A DNA stretch of 64,000 nt from Propionibacterium sp. (GCA_022837595.1 JALHFX010000008.1:27646-91645), one strand, 5' to 3'. Counted from the stretch's first letter, positions 35,175 to 44,472 are shown. A program made the numbers and translations. Notes: generated from the sequence alone by a model not told the origin.

Positions 35175-36869
35175 ATGGCAGGCGTGCTGATGGAGCAGAA
35201 GGTACTGCTCGACGCCCAGTGGTACGACTACGTCCCGATCTTCATCTATTTCACCTTCGTCATCGGCGTCGGCTTTGTCATGAAGGCGAAGGCCAAGTCC
35301 TCTGATCAATTCCTCACCGGCGGCCGTTCGCTGCCTGCGTGGGTAACCGGTATCGCCTTCGTCTCCGCAAATCTCGGCGCTGTCGAGATCATGGGAATGT
35401 CGGCCAACGGCGCGCAGTATGGCATGCCGACATTCCATTACTTCTGGGTCGGTGCTGTCCCAGCCATGATCTTCCTCGGCCTTGTCATGATGCCGTTCTA
35501 CTACGGTTCAAAAGTCCGATCGGTCCCGGAGTTCATGTTCAAGCGGTACGGGAAGATCGCTCACCTGATCAACTCGCTCAGCTTCGCCCTCGCCCAATTG
35601 CTGATCGCAGGCATCAACCTGTTCCTGCTGGGCAAGATCATCAACTGGCTACTCGGGTGGCCGCTGATGCTGGCGCTCATAGTCGCTGCTGTGATCGTGT
35701 TCACCTACATCAGCATCGGAGGCCTGGCAGCAGCCATCTACAACGAGGTCTTGCAGTTCTTCGTCATCGTCGCCGCACTACTGCCACTCACTCTGATCGG
35801 CTTGCACCGAACCGGGGGCTGGAGCGGTCTCAAGGAGCAGATCACTGCGAACGCGGTAGCGGCCGGAACAGATCCCGCGCTCCAATTGAATTCGTGGCCA
35901 GGCCAGTTGTTGTCCGGATTCAGCTCACCGGTGATGTCGGTGGTCGGTATCGTGTTCGGCCTCGGTTTCGTCTTGTCCTTCGGTTATTGGACGACCAACT
36001 TCGTCGAGGTCCAGCGCGCCATGGCATCCGACTCGATCTCGGCGGCGCAGAAGACACCGATCATCGGCACTTTCGTCAAGATGTTCGTGCCGTTCCTCGT
36101 CATCATCCCGGGCATGATTGCAGGCGTACTCGTCACTGAGGTTGCCCAGGCCAAGAATGCAGGCGAATCATTCGAGTACAACAACGCCATCTTGTTGCTG
36201 ATGCGAGATGTGCTGCCCGACGGCCTACTCGGCCTGGCGATCACCGGCCTTCTGGCGTCCTTCATGGCAGGCATGGCCGCCAACATCTCCGCCTTCAATA
36301 CCGTCTTCACTGTCGACCTCTACGAGCGCTATCTCAAGCCCGGACAGTCGGACGAAAAGTACTTACGCGTCGGCAAACTGTCTACGGCGGCCGCAGCAAT
36401 CATCGCGATCTTCACTGCACTGATCGCGTCGCAGTACGACAACCTGATGGACTATCTGCAGCAGCTCTTCTCAATGTTCAACGCGCCATTGTTCGCCACG
36501 TTCATCGTCGGTATGTTCTGGAGGAAAGCCAGTCCGACGGCAGGCTGGCTGGGTCTTGTTTCCGGCACTCTCGGCGCTCTGACGATCAATATCTTGATGT
36601 GGGCCGGCGTCTTGTCGCTGCCGGGCCAGGGCGGCGCATTCCTGGCCGCGTCGGTCGCCTTCGTGACCGATGTCGTGGTGACCGTCATCGTCTCGCAGGT
36701 CACTCAGCCGAAGCCCGCGGCGGAGCTTCGTGGCTTCGTCTACTCACTGACGCCGAAGGCCGAACGCACCGATCCGCACCTACATGAGCTACCGGTCTGG
36801 CGTCGTCCGGTCCCACTGGGCATCGCTGCTGCTCTACTCGTCGTTACTCTCAACGTGGTCTTCCACTAG
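35175..36869 (+). CDS. Sodium/sugar symporter (SSS family, SglT-like)
   Basis: The 564-residue protein has about 14 membrane helices and the SSS features: SSDQFLTGGRSLPAWVTGIAF near residue 42, the QSLFSMFNAPLFATF-like segment (QQLFSMFNAPLFATFIVG) and YISIGGLAAAIYNEVLQFF. It imports a sugar with Na+; position opposite galK and ahead of lacI and galM suggests galactose. Start ATG 35175; AGGAG lies 8 nt before it. Confidence 0.9.
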   Translation: MAGVLMEQKVLLDAQWYDYVPIFIYFTFVIGVGFVMKAKAKSSDQFLTGGRSLPAWVTGIAFVSANLGAVEIMGMSANGAQYGMPTFHYFWVGAVPAMIFLGLVMMPFYYGSKVRSVPEFMFKRYGKIAHLINSLSFALAQLLIAGINLFLLGKIINWLLGWPLMLALIVAAVIVFTYISIGGLAAAIYNEVLQFFVIVAALLPLTLIGLHRTGGWSGLKEQITANAVAAGTDPALQLNSWPGQLLSGFSSPVMSVVGIVFGLGFVLSFGYWTTNFVEVQRAMASDSISAAQKTPIIGTFVKMFVPFLVIIPGMIAGVLVTEVAQAKNAGESFEYNNAILLLMRDVLPDGLLGLAITGLLASFMAGMAANISAFNTVFTVDLYERYLKPGQSDEKYLRVGKLSTAAAAIIAIFTALIASQYDNLMDYLQQLFSMFNAPLFATFIVGMFWRKASPTAGWLGLVSGTLGALTINILMWAGVLSLPGQGGAFLAASVAFVTDVVVTVIVSQVTQPKPAAELRGFVYSLTPKAERTDPHLHELPVWRRPVPLGIAAALLVVTLNVVFH

Positions 36870-36887
36870 ACCAGGGAGGAAGTTCAC

Positions 36888-37145
36888 ATGTCCAACAACA
36901 CTAAAACCCCGGCGAAGGCCGATCTCACCGATATCCGCATCATCATCGGTTTGGCACTCGGTCTAATCGGCCTGTTTCTCCTGATCGTCGCGATCTTCGG
37001 GACAGGCCCGGAGCAACTCGCCAAGACCGGTGGCATCAACGGCAATCTCTGGTCGGGAGTCGGCCTGCTGATCGTCGCCGTTGTGATGACGATCTGGTGG
37101 AAGATCAACCCAGATGGAGGCGCCTCTTCGCCGTCCGGGCACTGA
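36888..37145 (+). CDS. Small two-helix membrane protein of the symporter operon
   Basis: The 85-residue protein has two hydrophobic segments (residues 18-38 and 52-72). It begins 18 nt after the symporter stop behind AGGGAGGAAGTTCAC and is probably co-transcribed. It may be a small transporter partner; the family is not recognised. Confidence 0.7.
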   Translation: MSNNTKTPAKADLTDIRIIIGLALGLIGLFLLIVAIFGTGPEQLAKTGGINGNLWSGVGLLIVAVVMTIWWKINPDGGASSPSGH

Positions 37146-37167
37146 GGAACCGGTCATTAGCTGAACT

Positions 37168-37206
37168 GAGGCGGGGGTATCCGGGTTGACCGGACACCTC
37201 CGCCTC
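37168..37206 (+). terminator. Hairpin downstream of the symporter operon
   Basis: GAGGCGG (37168-37174) pairs with CCGCCTC (37200-37206), and inner CCGG/CCGG bases extend the stem. It sits just after the small membrane protein gene and before lacI. No U-tract follows, so it could be a weak terminator or processing signal. Confidence 0.5.
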
Positions 37207-37241
37207 GCGCAATAGGTCATATCCAAGATAGACACAGGGGC

Positions 37242-38273
37242 ATGATGGCTAGCAGCAAACGCGCCTCCATGAGCGATGTTGCGCGCCTCGCTGGAGTCTC
37301 ATCACAAACCGTCTCGCGTGTGGTCAACGGCGAGCGCTACGTGACCGAGGTGAAGAAGCACGCGGTACTGGCGGCGATGCGAGAACTCGGGTACCAACCG
37401 AACGCTGCCGCCCGCGCGATGAAGCGGGGCGATTTCAAGACCATCGGTGTTCTCTACCGCAGCCTTCATCCGGTCGGAAACCAGAAAGCCCTCGAAGGGA
37501 TCGTGGACGCAGCTACGGCGGAAGGGTACTCCACGCTCCTCTTTCCCCTCGGAGGTGATCGTGCTGCCCGCGTGAAGGAGAAATCCTCCGCGCCACTGCA
37601 ACCGCACTCCATCGATGTGGCCATCGTCATCATCTCTTCCTCGCTGGGCGGGGAGACAGACCTGCAGGTGAAACTGCATGTGCCCACGGTGATACTCAGC
37701 TCCGCCGCACCCCACGACGTGTCTTCGGTCAGCATCGCCGAGGCCTGTGGCGTCCGCGAGGCTGTCATGCACCTGCTCGGTCTCGGCCACCCCACCGTGC
37801 ACCACATCGCAGGCCCGGAACGATCATTACCCTCCAGAACCCGCGAGAGTGCGTGGCGTGCCGCTCTCACCGAAGCCGGGCGCCCAATCCCCACAATCGG
37901 GCGCGGCGACTGGAGTGCAGCATCCGGCTATCAGGCCACCCGCACACTGCTCGAGACCGAGCAACCAACCGCCTTGTTCGCAGGCAACGATCAGATGGCA
38001 CTCGGCGCGTACCGTGCGCTCTTCGAGGCAGGACTTCGCATCCCTGAAGACGTCTCGGTCATCGGCTGCGACAATATCGATGAATCGGACTCATTTGCAC
38101 CACCACTGACGACTCTCCTGATGGACTGGGATCTCGTTGGCCGAACAGCATTACAAGTCGCTCTCGGCATGTTGGACGACCCCACGCCATCGACACTCAC
38201 GATCCCGACGAGGCTCATCGTCCGCGCCTCGACAGCAGCCCCTGCTCACGGTGAGCAGAGATCACACCGATAA
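37242..38273 (+). CDS. LacI-family transcriptional regulator
   Basis: The 343-residue protein has the N-terminal helix-turn-helix SDVARLAGVSSQTVSRVVNG, the hinge helix ELGYQPNAAARAM and a periplasmic-binding-protein-like sugar domain ending in VIGCDNIDESDSFAPPLTTL. It probably represses the surrounding sugar genes and is released by a sugar. Candidate operators are at 35048-35061 and 39271-39302. It is followed by galM 12 nt downstream. Confidence 0.92.
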   Translation: MMASSKRASMSDVARLAGVSSQTVSRVVNGERYVTEVKKHAVLAAMRELGYQPNAAARAMKRGDFKTIGVLYRSLHPVGNQKALEGIVDAATAEGYSTLLFPLGGDRAARVKEKSSAPLQPHSIDVAIVIISSSLGGETDLQVKLHVPTVILSSAAPHDVSSVSIAEACGVREAVMHLLGLGHPTVHHIAGPERSLPSRTRESAWRAALTEAGRPIPTIGRGDWSAASGYQATRTLLETEQPTALFAGNDQMALGAYRALFEAGLRIPEDVSVIGCDNIDESDSFAPPLTTLLMDWDLVGRTALQVALGMLDDPTPSTLTIPTRLIVRASTAAPAHGEQRSHR

Positions 38274-38285
38274 GGAATGCCGCCC

Positions 38286-39179
38286 ATGTCACGTTCAATC
38301 TCCGGTCATGCGATCACTCTCGATGCCGGCAATTATTCCGCCACTATCCTCACCGTGGGTGCGGCACTCGGCTCGCTCACCTACAACGGCTACGATCTCA
38401 TCCTGCCCAGCCCGGTCGATAAACTATCCGACGCCTACCTCGGCAAGACCCTCGTGCCGTGGCCAAACCGCATCGCAGGCGGCCGCTATTCATGGGACGG
38501 ACGCACGCACCACCTACCGGTCAATGACATTTCTACTAATGCTGCGCTTCACGGCTTGGCCTGCTGGGACGAGTGGCAGGTCGCCGACACCAGCACAAAC
38601 GAGGTGACCTTGACCATCTTCGTCGCGCCACGTCCAGGCTACGAATGGCCCCTGGAGTGCACGGCGAGCTTCCGCCTCGATCCGAAGGAAGGTCTGCGGG
38701 TCACCATCGAATCGGTCAATATCGGCACCGAGCCCGCCCCCTACGGTGTCGCCTCGCATCCTTATATTTGCCTCGCAGGTGAGCCCGCAGATAACTATGT
38801 GCTCACCCTCCCGGCAGAACTGACCTACACGATGGACGAGAACCAGACTCCGATCGCGACGGTTCCGGCGGGCGAACGCGACGCCGACTTCCGCAGCGCA
38901 CGCCGCATCGCCGGCAGCGTGCTCGACCACGCCTTCACCGGCCTTCCGGACGGAGAGTGGACGATCACGGTGTCCGAGCCAGAGTCGGGCCGAGGTGTGG
39001 AACTAATCAGCGATGCTCGCTACGCGCAGGTCTACTCTGCCGATGGGATAGGGCGGATAGCCCTCGCGGTGGAGCCGATGAGTTGCGCGCCGAATGCCTT
39101 CAATTCCGGCGACGGCCTGGTCACGCTGGCTCCCGGTGAGGGGCATCACTTCGAATACACGCTGCGCGCGCTCAGCTAA
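38286..39179 (+). CDS. galM: Aldose 1-epimerase (galactose mutarotase)
   Basis: Mutarotase converts beta- to alpha-galactose for GalK. ATG 38286 lies 9 nt after AAGGA; the ATG 9 nt upstream is less well placed. The 297-residue protein has LVPWPNRIAGGRYSWDG near residue 58 (N-R substrate contacts), AALHGLACWDEWQV (catalytic His) and a late EPMSCAPNAFNSGDGLV with the catalytic-Glu region E-P-M. It follows lacI directly. Confidence 0.92.
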   Translation: MSRSISGHAITLDAGNYSATILTVGAALGSLTYNGYDLILPSPVDKLSDAYLGKTLVPWPNRIAGGRYSWDGRTHHLPVNDISTNAALHGLACWDEWQVADTSTNEVTLTIFVAPRPGYEWPLECTASFRLDPKEGLRVTIESVNIGTEPAPYGVASHPYICLAGEPADNYVLTLPAELTYTMDENQTPIATVPAGERDADFRSARRIAGSVLDHAFTGLPDGEWTITVSEPESGRGVELISDARYAQVYSADGIGRIALAVEPMSCAPNAFNSGDGLVTLAPGEGHHFEYTLRALS

Positions 39180-39270
39180 GAGCAATCGACCGGTCGGCGA
39201 CGATCGGTAGCCGCCAAGTGCGCGATGCGGATGGCGAAGCAAAGTACCAGTTGGGAGCTGCGCGCTTGCA

Positions 39271-39302
39271 TCACAATAATTGAAACGTTACAATCATTGT
39301 GA
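39271..39302. promoter_or_regulatory. Large LacI-like palindrome before fucO
   Basis: A 32-bp near-perfect palindrome (28 of 32 positions symmetric) centres on GAAACGTTAC with arms TCACAAT and ATTGTGA. It ends 39 nt before the fucO start. The central CG suggests LacI/GalR binding; the arms differ from the site at 35048, so a second regulator is possible. Confidence 0.65.
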
Positions 39303-39341
39303 GTTTACGGTTCGACACGATGAACTGACAAGGAGCACAAC

Positions 39342-40493
39342 ATGGTGCAACGCATGATTTGGAATCAAACAGCCTTCTTCGGGCCCGGAGCAATCTCGGT
39401 GATCCCCGGTGAACTGACCCGCCGCGGATTCCGCAAGGCATTCGTGGTCTCTGACGCGGTCCTGATCGAGACGGGGGTGACCGGACATGTGACTGACCTG
39501 CTGGACGAAGCCGGATTCCCCTACGAGGTATATTCCAACGTCCAGCCCAACCCGCCGATCGAGAATGTCCAGGCCGGCGTCAAGGCCTTCGCAGACGCCG
39601 GAGCCGACGTGCTGATCGGTATCGGTGGCGGATCGCCGCAAGATACCTGTAAGGCGATCGGCATCATCACCGCCAACCCGGAATTCTCTGATGTTCGCTC
39701 ACTGGAAGGCGTGGCTGCTACCAAGCATCCTGCGGTGCCGATTATCGCAGTTCCCACAACAGCCGGGACCGCCTCCGAGACCACGATCAACTACGTCATC
39801 ACCGACACCGAGCAGAAGCGGAAGTTCGTCTGCGTGGACCCGCACGACATCCCGATCATGGCCGTGGTCGATCCCGAGATGATGAGTTCCGCTCCTCGGG
39901 GTCTCAAGGTGTCCACTGGCTTGGATGCTCTCACCCACGCGATCGAGGGCTATATAACCCCTGGTGCCTTCGAGCTCAGCGACATGTTCCACCTCAAGGC
40001 GATCCAGCTGATCGCGAAGGCCCTGCCCAAGTCTGCGGACGGCGATCCGAAAGCAGCTAACCAGATGGCGATGGCGCAGTACATCGCAGGCATGGGTTAC
40101 TCCAATGTTGGGCTCGGTCTCGTCCACGGCATGTCGCACCCGCTGGGCGGGTTCTACTCCGCGCCGCACGGAGTCGCCAATGGTGTTTTGCTGGCAGCGG
40201 TGATGACCTACAACGCCGACTTCACCGGTGAGAAGTACCGCGATATCGCCGATGCCTTCGGTGTCGAGGATGCATACACCATGCCGCTGGCGGACGCACG
40301 CAAGGCTGCCGTGAACGCGGTGACCAAACTCGCCCACGATCTCGGTAACCCGTCTACGCTGCGCGAGATCGGCGCAAGGGAAGAGGATTTGCACGCGCTC
40401 GCCGAGGCCGCCATGGCAGATGTTTGCACCGCTGGTAATCCGCGCCCGGCGAACCTGGAGGAGGTCGAGGCACTCTACCGGTCGGTGTACTGA
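39342..40493 (+). CDS. fucO: Iron-dependent alcohol dehydrogenase, lactaldehyde reductase type
   Basis: The 383-residue group III dehydrogenase has the NAD loop IGIGGGSPQDTCKAIG near residue 90, PTTAGTASETT near 140 and iron ligands in TGLDALTHAIEGY and LVHGMSHPLGGFYSAPHG. Residues and length fit FucO, which reduces lactaldehyde to 1,2-propanediol. A partner fucose or rhamnose pathway is not in the window. It begins behind AAGGAGCACAAC. Confidence 0.88.
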   Translation: MVQRMIWNQTAFFGPGAISVIPGELTRRGFRKAFVVSDAVLIETGVTGHVTDLLDEAGFPYEVYSNVQPNPPIENVQAGVKAFADAGADVLIGIGGGSPQDTCKAIGIITANPEFSDVRSLEGVAATKHPAVPIIAVPTTAGTASETTINYVITDTEQKRKFVCVDPHDIPIMAVVDPEMMSSAPRGLKVSTGLDALTHAIEGYITPGAFELSDMFHLKAIQLIAKALPKSADGDPKAANQMAMAQYIAGMGYSNVGLGLVHGMSHPLGGFYSAPHGVANGVLLAAVMTYNADFTGEKYRDIADAFGVEDAYTMPLADARKAAVNAVTKLAHDLGNPSTLREIGAREEDLHALAEAAMADVCTAGNPRPANLEEVEALYRSVY

Positions 40494-40523
40494 TCTGGCG
40501 CCGCTTGCATCGCGGTCCTTGGT

Positions 40524-41633
40524 TCACTGCGCGTCGTTGATGCCGAAACTACGGCGGCGCATGAGTGCGGAGACGATGGCAATCGAGGTTCCGATCGCAA
40601 CTCCGACTGCAGTATCGACAAGCCGGTCTCGCAACAGCTCCTGATGGTTGACCGAGGATGCCAGGTCGACCATCAGGAGAGCCAACGGCGTGATGCATAG
40701 CATCGCGAGCCCGTAGTTGCGGTTCACCAGGAGTTCGGCCCCTGCCTGAAAGACCACGATTGCGAGGATGGTCGGGATCGGGCCCAAGTTGAGGGAGAAC
40801 AGGAAGGCCGCCACGGCGAGGCCGACGGCGGTGCCGAGGAACCGCTGGGCACCCCGGATCAGGCGAGCGGTCGTTTTAGTGCCGCCCAGTGCAGCGATTG
40901 CGGCGACCACCGCCCAATACCAGCGAGTCTCCCCTAACGCGGTACCGACCAACCCAGCCAGGAGTGCTCCGAGCCCAGCGGTGAATGCCACGATCACACC
41001 GGTGCGGTCCAGCTTCTGGGCCGGATGCGCATCATCTTCGGCTGCTGACATATGCAGCCTGGATCCGACCAGCCTGGACGCCATAGTGACAGCCACGCTG
41101 AACAACACGGTGGCCCCTCCGACAACCAGCACATGCACCACGGAAAGCCCGATCGCCGGGAGCACCGCGCATGCTCCGGACGCGAATACGGTGAAGAGCG
41201 AGCCCGGTGGATGCCAGCGATAAATATAGGCCATGATGCTGACCCCGCTGGCGATCAAGGCAATAATCGCGACACGGATCGTCGGAGGGGCCGCCACCAG
41301 CGAAAGCAAGGTGCCGACAAGCATCGACCCAACGAGCATCATGCCGACCACAAGCTGCATCCGGATGCGCACGCGATAGCTGTCGAAGCGCCCGTACAAC
41401 GAGGCGAACGCCCCGAACCCTGCATAAATCCCCAGGTCGAGGCGTCCGCAAGCCCACAAGATGACCAACGGCACACCAACGCTGATCCCGGCACGGATGG
41501 CCACGGTGTGAGCACCGCGGTGCGGACCGGTGACGAACAGCCCGGTGAATACCTGCCGAAAACCTCCGGCGATCGTCCATAAGAATGTCTCCGGCCGATC
41601 GCCACCAGGTGCGGGCGAGGCGTTGTGACTCAC
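40524..41633 (-). CDS. FUSC-family integral membrane protein
   Basis: The 369-residue protein has two sets of hydrophobic helices typical of the FUSC (fusaric acid resistance/aromatic efflux-like) family: an early block near residues 45-190 and a second near 225-355 containing GAQRFLGTAVGLAVAAFLF and RLVDTAVGVAIGTSI. It probably exports aromatic acids. The GTG start overlaps the stop of a short upstream frame (41630-41806) as GTGA. Confidence 0.82.
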   Translation of the reverse strand: MSHNASPAPGGDRPETFLWTIAGGFRQVFTGLFVTGPHRGAHTVAIRAGISVGVPLVILWACGRLDLGIYAGFGAFASLYGRFDSYRVRIRMQLVVGMMLVGSMLVGTLLSLVAAPPTIRVAIIALIASGVSIMAYIYRWHPPGSLFTVFASGACAVLPAIGLSVVHVLVVGGATVLFSVAVTMASRLVGSRLHMSAAEDDAHPAQKLDRTGVIVAFTAGLGALLAGLVGTALGETRWYWAVVAAIAALGGTKTTARLIRGAQRFLGTAVGLAVAAFLFSLNLGPIPTILAIVVFQAGAELLVNRNYGLAMLCITPLALLMVDLASSVNHQELLRDRLVDTAVGVAIGTSIAIVSALMRRRSFGINDAQ

Positions 41634-41806
41634 GCGACCGTGGGGCGGACGGGCCCGGCTAGATCGTTGGCGGTTTCCTCAGCCGCCGCGAGGGTCTGTG
41701 CAGGGCCGGTGCCGCGGGCGGGCAGAGATGCCACCATCGCACAGCCCACATTGCGTGGCACATCGGTGATGATGACCGTGCTAAAAGATGCCGAGACGTT
41801 CGCCAT
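41630..41806 (-). CDS. Possible 58-residue protein coupled to the FUSC gene
   Basis: A short frame from ATG 41806 encodes MANVSASFSTVIITDVPRNV and ends in VRPTVA at TGA 41630-41632, which overlaps the GTG of the FUSC gene. The 4-nt overlap is the usual sign of translational coupling, but no good ribosome site precedes the ATG. No family recognised. Confidence 0.35.
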   Translation of the reverse strand: MANVSASFSTVIITDVPRNVGCAMVASLPARGTGPAQTLAAAEETANDLAGPVRPTVA

Positions 41807-42153
41807 GACGTTGAGTTTGCCTCATGGGAACGCACTATTGGAGTCATGTGGGTCATCCGTTGATGGTGGAGATGTCGAACCCGAGCGCACTTCGGTCCTG
41901 GTCACAGGCCGAATACGTGCACGATCACCCTGGAAACGGCTCCGATTGAGCGTCCGACAAGCCGCGACAATGAACAGCGCCTATGGTGGAGGGACAGGGC
42001 TCTTGCGAAAGTAGGAGCTGAATCGACGCCACCCGCTCTATCCCAGGAATCCCGACCTACTCACCGACACACGGACGACGCTCGCTACGTTCGCACCACG
42101 ACCCAAGCGGACCTCCTCAAGGAGGATCGGGACAGATCGACAGGAGGCTGGAG
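41807..42153. other. Left edge of the island, no convincing gene
   Basis: These 347 bp hold no supported gene. A CCTCCTCAAGGAGG hairpin lies at 42112-42125, just before the DUF2278 gene. The region marks the change from sugar-locus genes to island genes; no direct repeat of the tRNA-Thr end was found here by eye. Confidence 0.4.
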
Positions 42154-43158
42154 ATGTCCTTGAACCGTTACGGTGTTCTAGTCGGGCGCGCACTCGGTCG
42201 TCAACGAGAAGGTCGCAGCGATACCCCCCACTACCAGATTCACATCGGCACCAATGACGGCGCTGAGTATCGGATCGCAATCAACGTACTGTCCCAGCTG
42301 TTCCCATCGGAGTTGCTCTATGTTGTCGATGACGACTTCCGACACCCGCTGCTGGCCAACCTGACCGACCTTGGTGAGGGATGGCATCCGGTACCCAGCA
42401 CCCCTGGTGGGGCGGCACTGGACTATATCCGCGGCAACCTGTTCGACCCGGGCGAGATGCGGGTGCTGCCGCCGGAGGTGACCGGGCCGGACAACGACTT
42501 GGCCGACCTGTTCGAGCACTATGTGCAACGTGCGATGGCTGACTCCGAATCTCGGCTATACGCGTTCGGGCAGAGGTGGGGGCCGGAGTCGGGACTGCCT
42601 GACAAGATCTTTGGTTTCCAGCCCGGCAACGGTGTCCACGACATCCACATAAACCAGGGCAACGAGGGCAAGTACGTGTCCGACGATGGCGTCTGGCAGG
42701 ACGGCGGACTGCTCTTCCACTATCCCGGCGAGGACCGGTGGGTGGCAGTCTTCCTAGCCTTCCAGAGCCAGTCCTGGCACACCGATGACCTCACTGGACA
42801 CGCGATCGAGGGAGGCCCTGCGGCCTTTGCTCGGGCCGCGGTCGTCCGGGTACTAGCGGCAATGGTGAATCCGGTCGGGCCCGCACCGGAACAGGAGTGG
42901 GTGCTCCTGCTCAATGCCTCACTCAAACCGGTGGACCTCTCCGGCTGGACGCTCGCTGATCGGGCCAAGGCCAAGACCCAGTTCCCCGGCCAGGTCTTGG
43001 AACCGGGCGAGACATTGGTGGTCCAGCTCGGCGACGGCAAGGCGGTACTCGGCAACAAGGGCGGCCAGATCACACTGCTCGACGCGGCGGGATTGAAGGT
43101 GCATGGCGTGTCCTACACGGCTGCGGATGCCCGCGAGGGCTGGATGGCGGTGTTCTGA
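42154..43158 (+). CDS. DUF2278 (YukJ) protein with C-terminal lamin-tail domain
   Basis: Residues 1-225 match DUF2278: MSLNRYGVLVGRALGRQREG, YQIHIGTNDGAEYRIAINV, the DYIRGNLF segment near 90 and GVHDIHINQGNEGKY near 155. Residues 245-330 form a lamin-tail (LTD) immunoglobulin-like domain: WVLLLNASLKPVDLSGWTLAD, then PGETLVVQL. DUF2278 has no proven activity; LTDs are found in secreted nucleases and surface proteins. No signal peptide is visible. It starts behind AGGAGGCTGGAG and lies 5' of the CHAT-like stump and the MBL-fold gene on the same strand. Confidence 0.85.
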   Translation: MSLNRYGVLVGRALGRQREGRSDTPHYQIHIGTNDGAEYRIAINVLSQLFPSELLYVVDDDFRHPLLANLTDLGEGWHPVPSTPGGAALDYIRGNLFDPGEMRVLPPEVTGPDNDLADLFEHYVQRAMADSESRLYAFGQRWGPESGLPDKIFGFQPGNGVHDIHINQGNEGKYVSDDGVWQDGGLLFHYPGEDRWVAVFLAFQSQSWHTDDLTGHAIEGGPAAFARAAVVRVLAAMVNPVGPAPEQEWVLLLNASLKPVDLSGWTLADRAKAKTQFPGQVLEPGETLVVQLGDGKAVLGNKGGQITLLDAAGLKVHGVSYTAADAREGWMAVF

Positions 43159-43225
43159 GAGCAGGCTGCCGAACGAAGATGGGTGACTGCGGCATCGGTT
43201 CGGTCGTGCGGAAACGGGAGGCGTC

Positions 43226-43326
43226 ATCACCAACCATCCGGACGCGATGCTAGCGGCCGGGCTGCTCGTCGAGATCGACGTGGAGACAGCTACGCTCGAG
43301 GACCAGGGTGTTCGTAGGCTGATCAC
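43226..43326 (+). pseudogene. N-terminal remnant of a second CHAT-like gene
   Basis: Read from ATC 43226, the codons give ITNHPDAMLAAGLLVEIDVE and on to TATLEDQGVRRL. This aligns without gaps with the first 30 residues of the CHAT protease at 46688-49339 (12 of 26 identical over DAILAAGLLFDVDLDAAT and flanks). Even the upstream GGGAGGC lines up with that gene's ribosome site AGGAGGC. The start codon is ATC and the frame is lost at the MBL start. Confidence 0.7.
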
Positions 43327-44421
43327 ATGTTCAAGATCGAGATGTTGCCCGCCGGACCGGGTGACGCACTGGTGGTGGAATACGGCACTCACGATCACCA
43401 CCGGTTGTTGATCGATGCGGGGCCGGTGTCGGCATGGGAAGACGTCCGCAATCGTTTGGCTGCCCGCCGCGACGTCAAATATGAGCTGTTTGTGATCACC
43501 CACGTGGACGAAGACCATGTGGGTGGCGCCTTGTCTTTGCTCGACGATCCTGACCTGCGGCACAAGGTCTCGCAAGTCTGGTTCAACGGGTTCGTGCACT
43601 GCCGGTCAGGTGGCAGCATCCTCGGGCCGGTGCACGGGGAGGAGCTGACCGAGCGCATCGTCGACGGCGGGCTGGGTTGGAACACCGGATTCGCGCGATC
43701 CCCTACCCCGGGCATCGGCGGGCCGATCGTCGTACCTACGCGCGGGGAACTGCCCGTGGTGGACCTACCTGGTGGGGCGCGGCTGGTGTTGCTCGGCCCA
43801 ACGGGGGCGAAGCTGAAGAAGATGGCCGATGTTTGGGAAGAGCGGGTCGTGCGCGCTGGGCTCGTCCCCGGCGCCGGCACCGAGGGCCATTCGGGTGGAA
43901 TGACCCCACGCCCGAAGCAGGTTCCTCCCCTACCTGAGGTGATCGACACCGAATGGCTGGAAACCCAGGCGGCGAAGCAGCAACGTGACAGTTCGGCGGC
44001 CAACGCGTCGAGCATCGCCTTCGTCCTGGAGTTTGAAGACAAACGGTTGCTACTGACCGGGGACGCGACTGCGGACGTGCTCACCTCCGGGTTACAGCGA
44101 TACGGCGAGCAGATCGGCGAGCTCCGCCCCAGGATCGATCTGGTCAAACTGCCTCACCACGGCAGCGGGGCGAACCTCAGCCGTGCTCTGGTGCGGTCGA
44201 TCGCCGCGACCCGCTACCTGGTCTCCGCCGACGGTATGATCCACGGACATCCGGACGATTCCACCTTCGCGCGGATCATCCTGGATTCACCTGCCGCACC
44301 CACCGTCTACTGCAACTACGCGACCACAAGGACGCAACCTTGGGCTGCTCGCGCCGACGAGGTGGGCGCCACCTTCGTCCTACCGAAGTCAGGAAAGACC
44401 GGTCTGAGCGTGACGGTCTGA
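43327..44421 (+). CDS. MBL-fold metallo-hydrolase
   Basis: The 364-residue protein has FVITHVDEDHVGG (H59-x-D61-x-D63-H64 dinuclear zinc site), a late LLLTGDATADVL (metal-bridging Asp) and LVKLPHHGSGAN (H-H-G-S), as in ComEC-type nuclease or hydrolase domains. An insert of about 110 residues lies between these sites. It has no signal peptide or helix and should be cytoplasmic. It likely cleaves a phosphodiester or nucleotide. It sits in the island with DUF2278 and CHAT/patatin genes and may act as a nuclease or signal-degrading part of that system. Confidence 0.82.
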   Translation: MFKIEMLPAGPGDALVVEYGTHDHHRLLIDAGPVSAWEDVRNRLAARRDVKYELFVITHVDEDHVGGALSLLDDPDLRHKVSQVWFNGFVHCRSGGSILGPVHGEELTERIVDGGLGWNTGFARSPTPGIGGPIVVPTRGELPVVDLPGGARLVLLGPTGAKLKKMADVWEERVVRAGLVPGAGTEGHSGGMTPRPKQVPPLPEVIDTEWLETQAAKQQRDSSAANASSIAFVLEFEDKRLLLTGDATADVLTSGLQRYGEQIGELRPRIDLVKLPHHGSGANLSRALVRSIAATRYLVSADGMIHGHPDDSTFARIILDSPAAPTVYCNYATTRTQPWAARADEVGATFVLPKSGKTGLSVTV

Positions 44422-44472
44422 CGCCTCGACCACCAAGCCGAATTCGCAAAGGACCTGCTAACTTGGGTGGAG

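Noticed and set aside
41625..42014. 129-codon plus-strand frame at the island's left edge
   Set aside because: No ribosome site, no motif, atypical composition; the minus-strand frame coupled to FUSC is more plausible.
41634..42153. Direct repeat of the tRNA-Thr 3' end as left attachment site
   Set aside because: I looked for it by eye and found none; a computed search of a wider region is needed.
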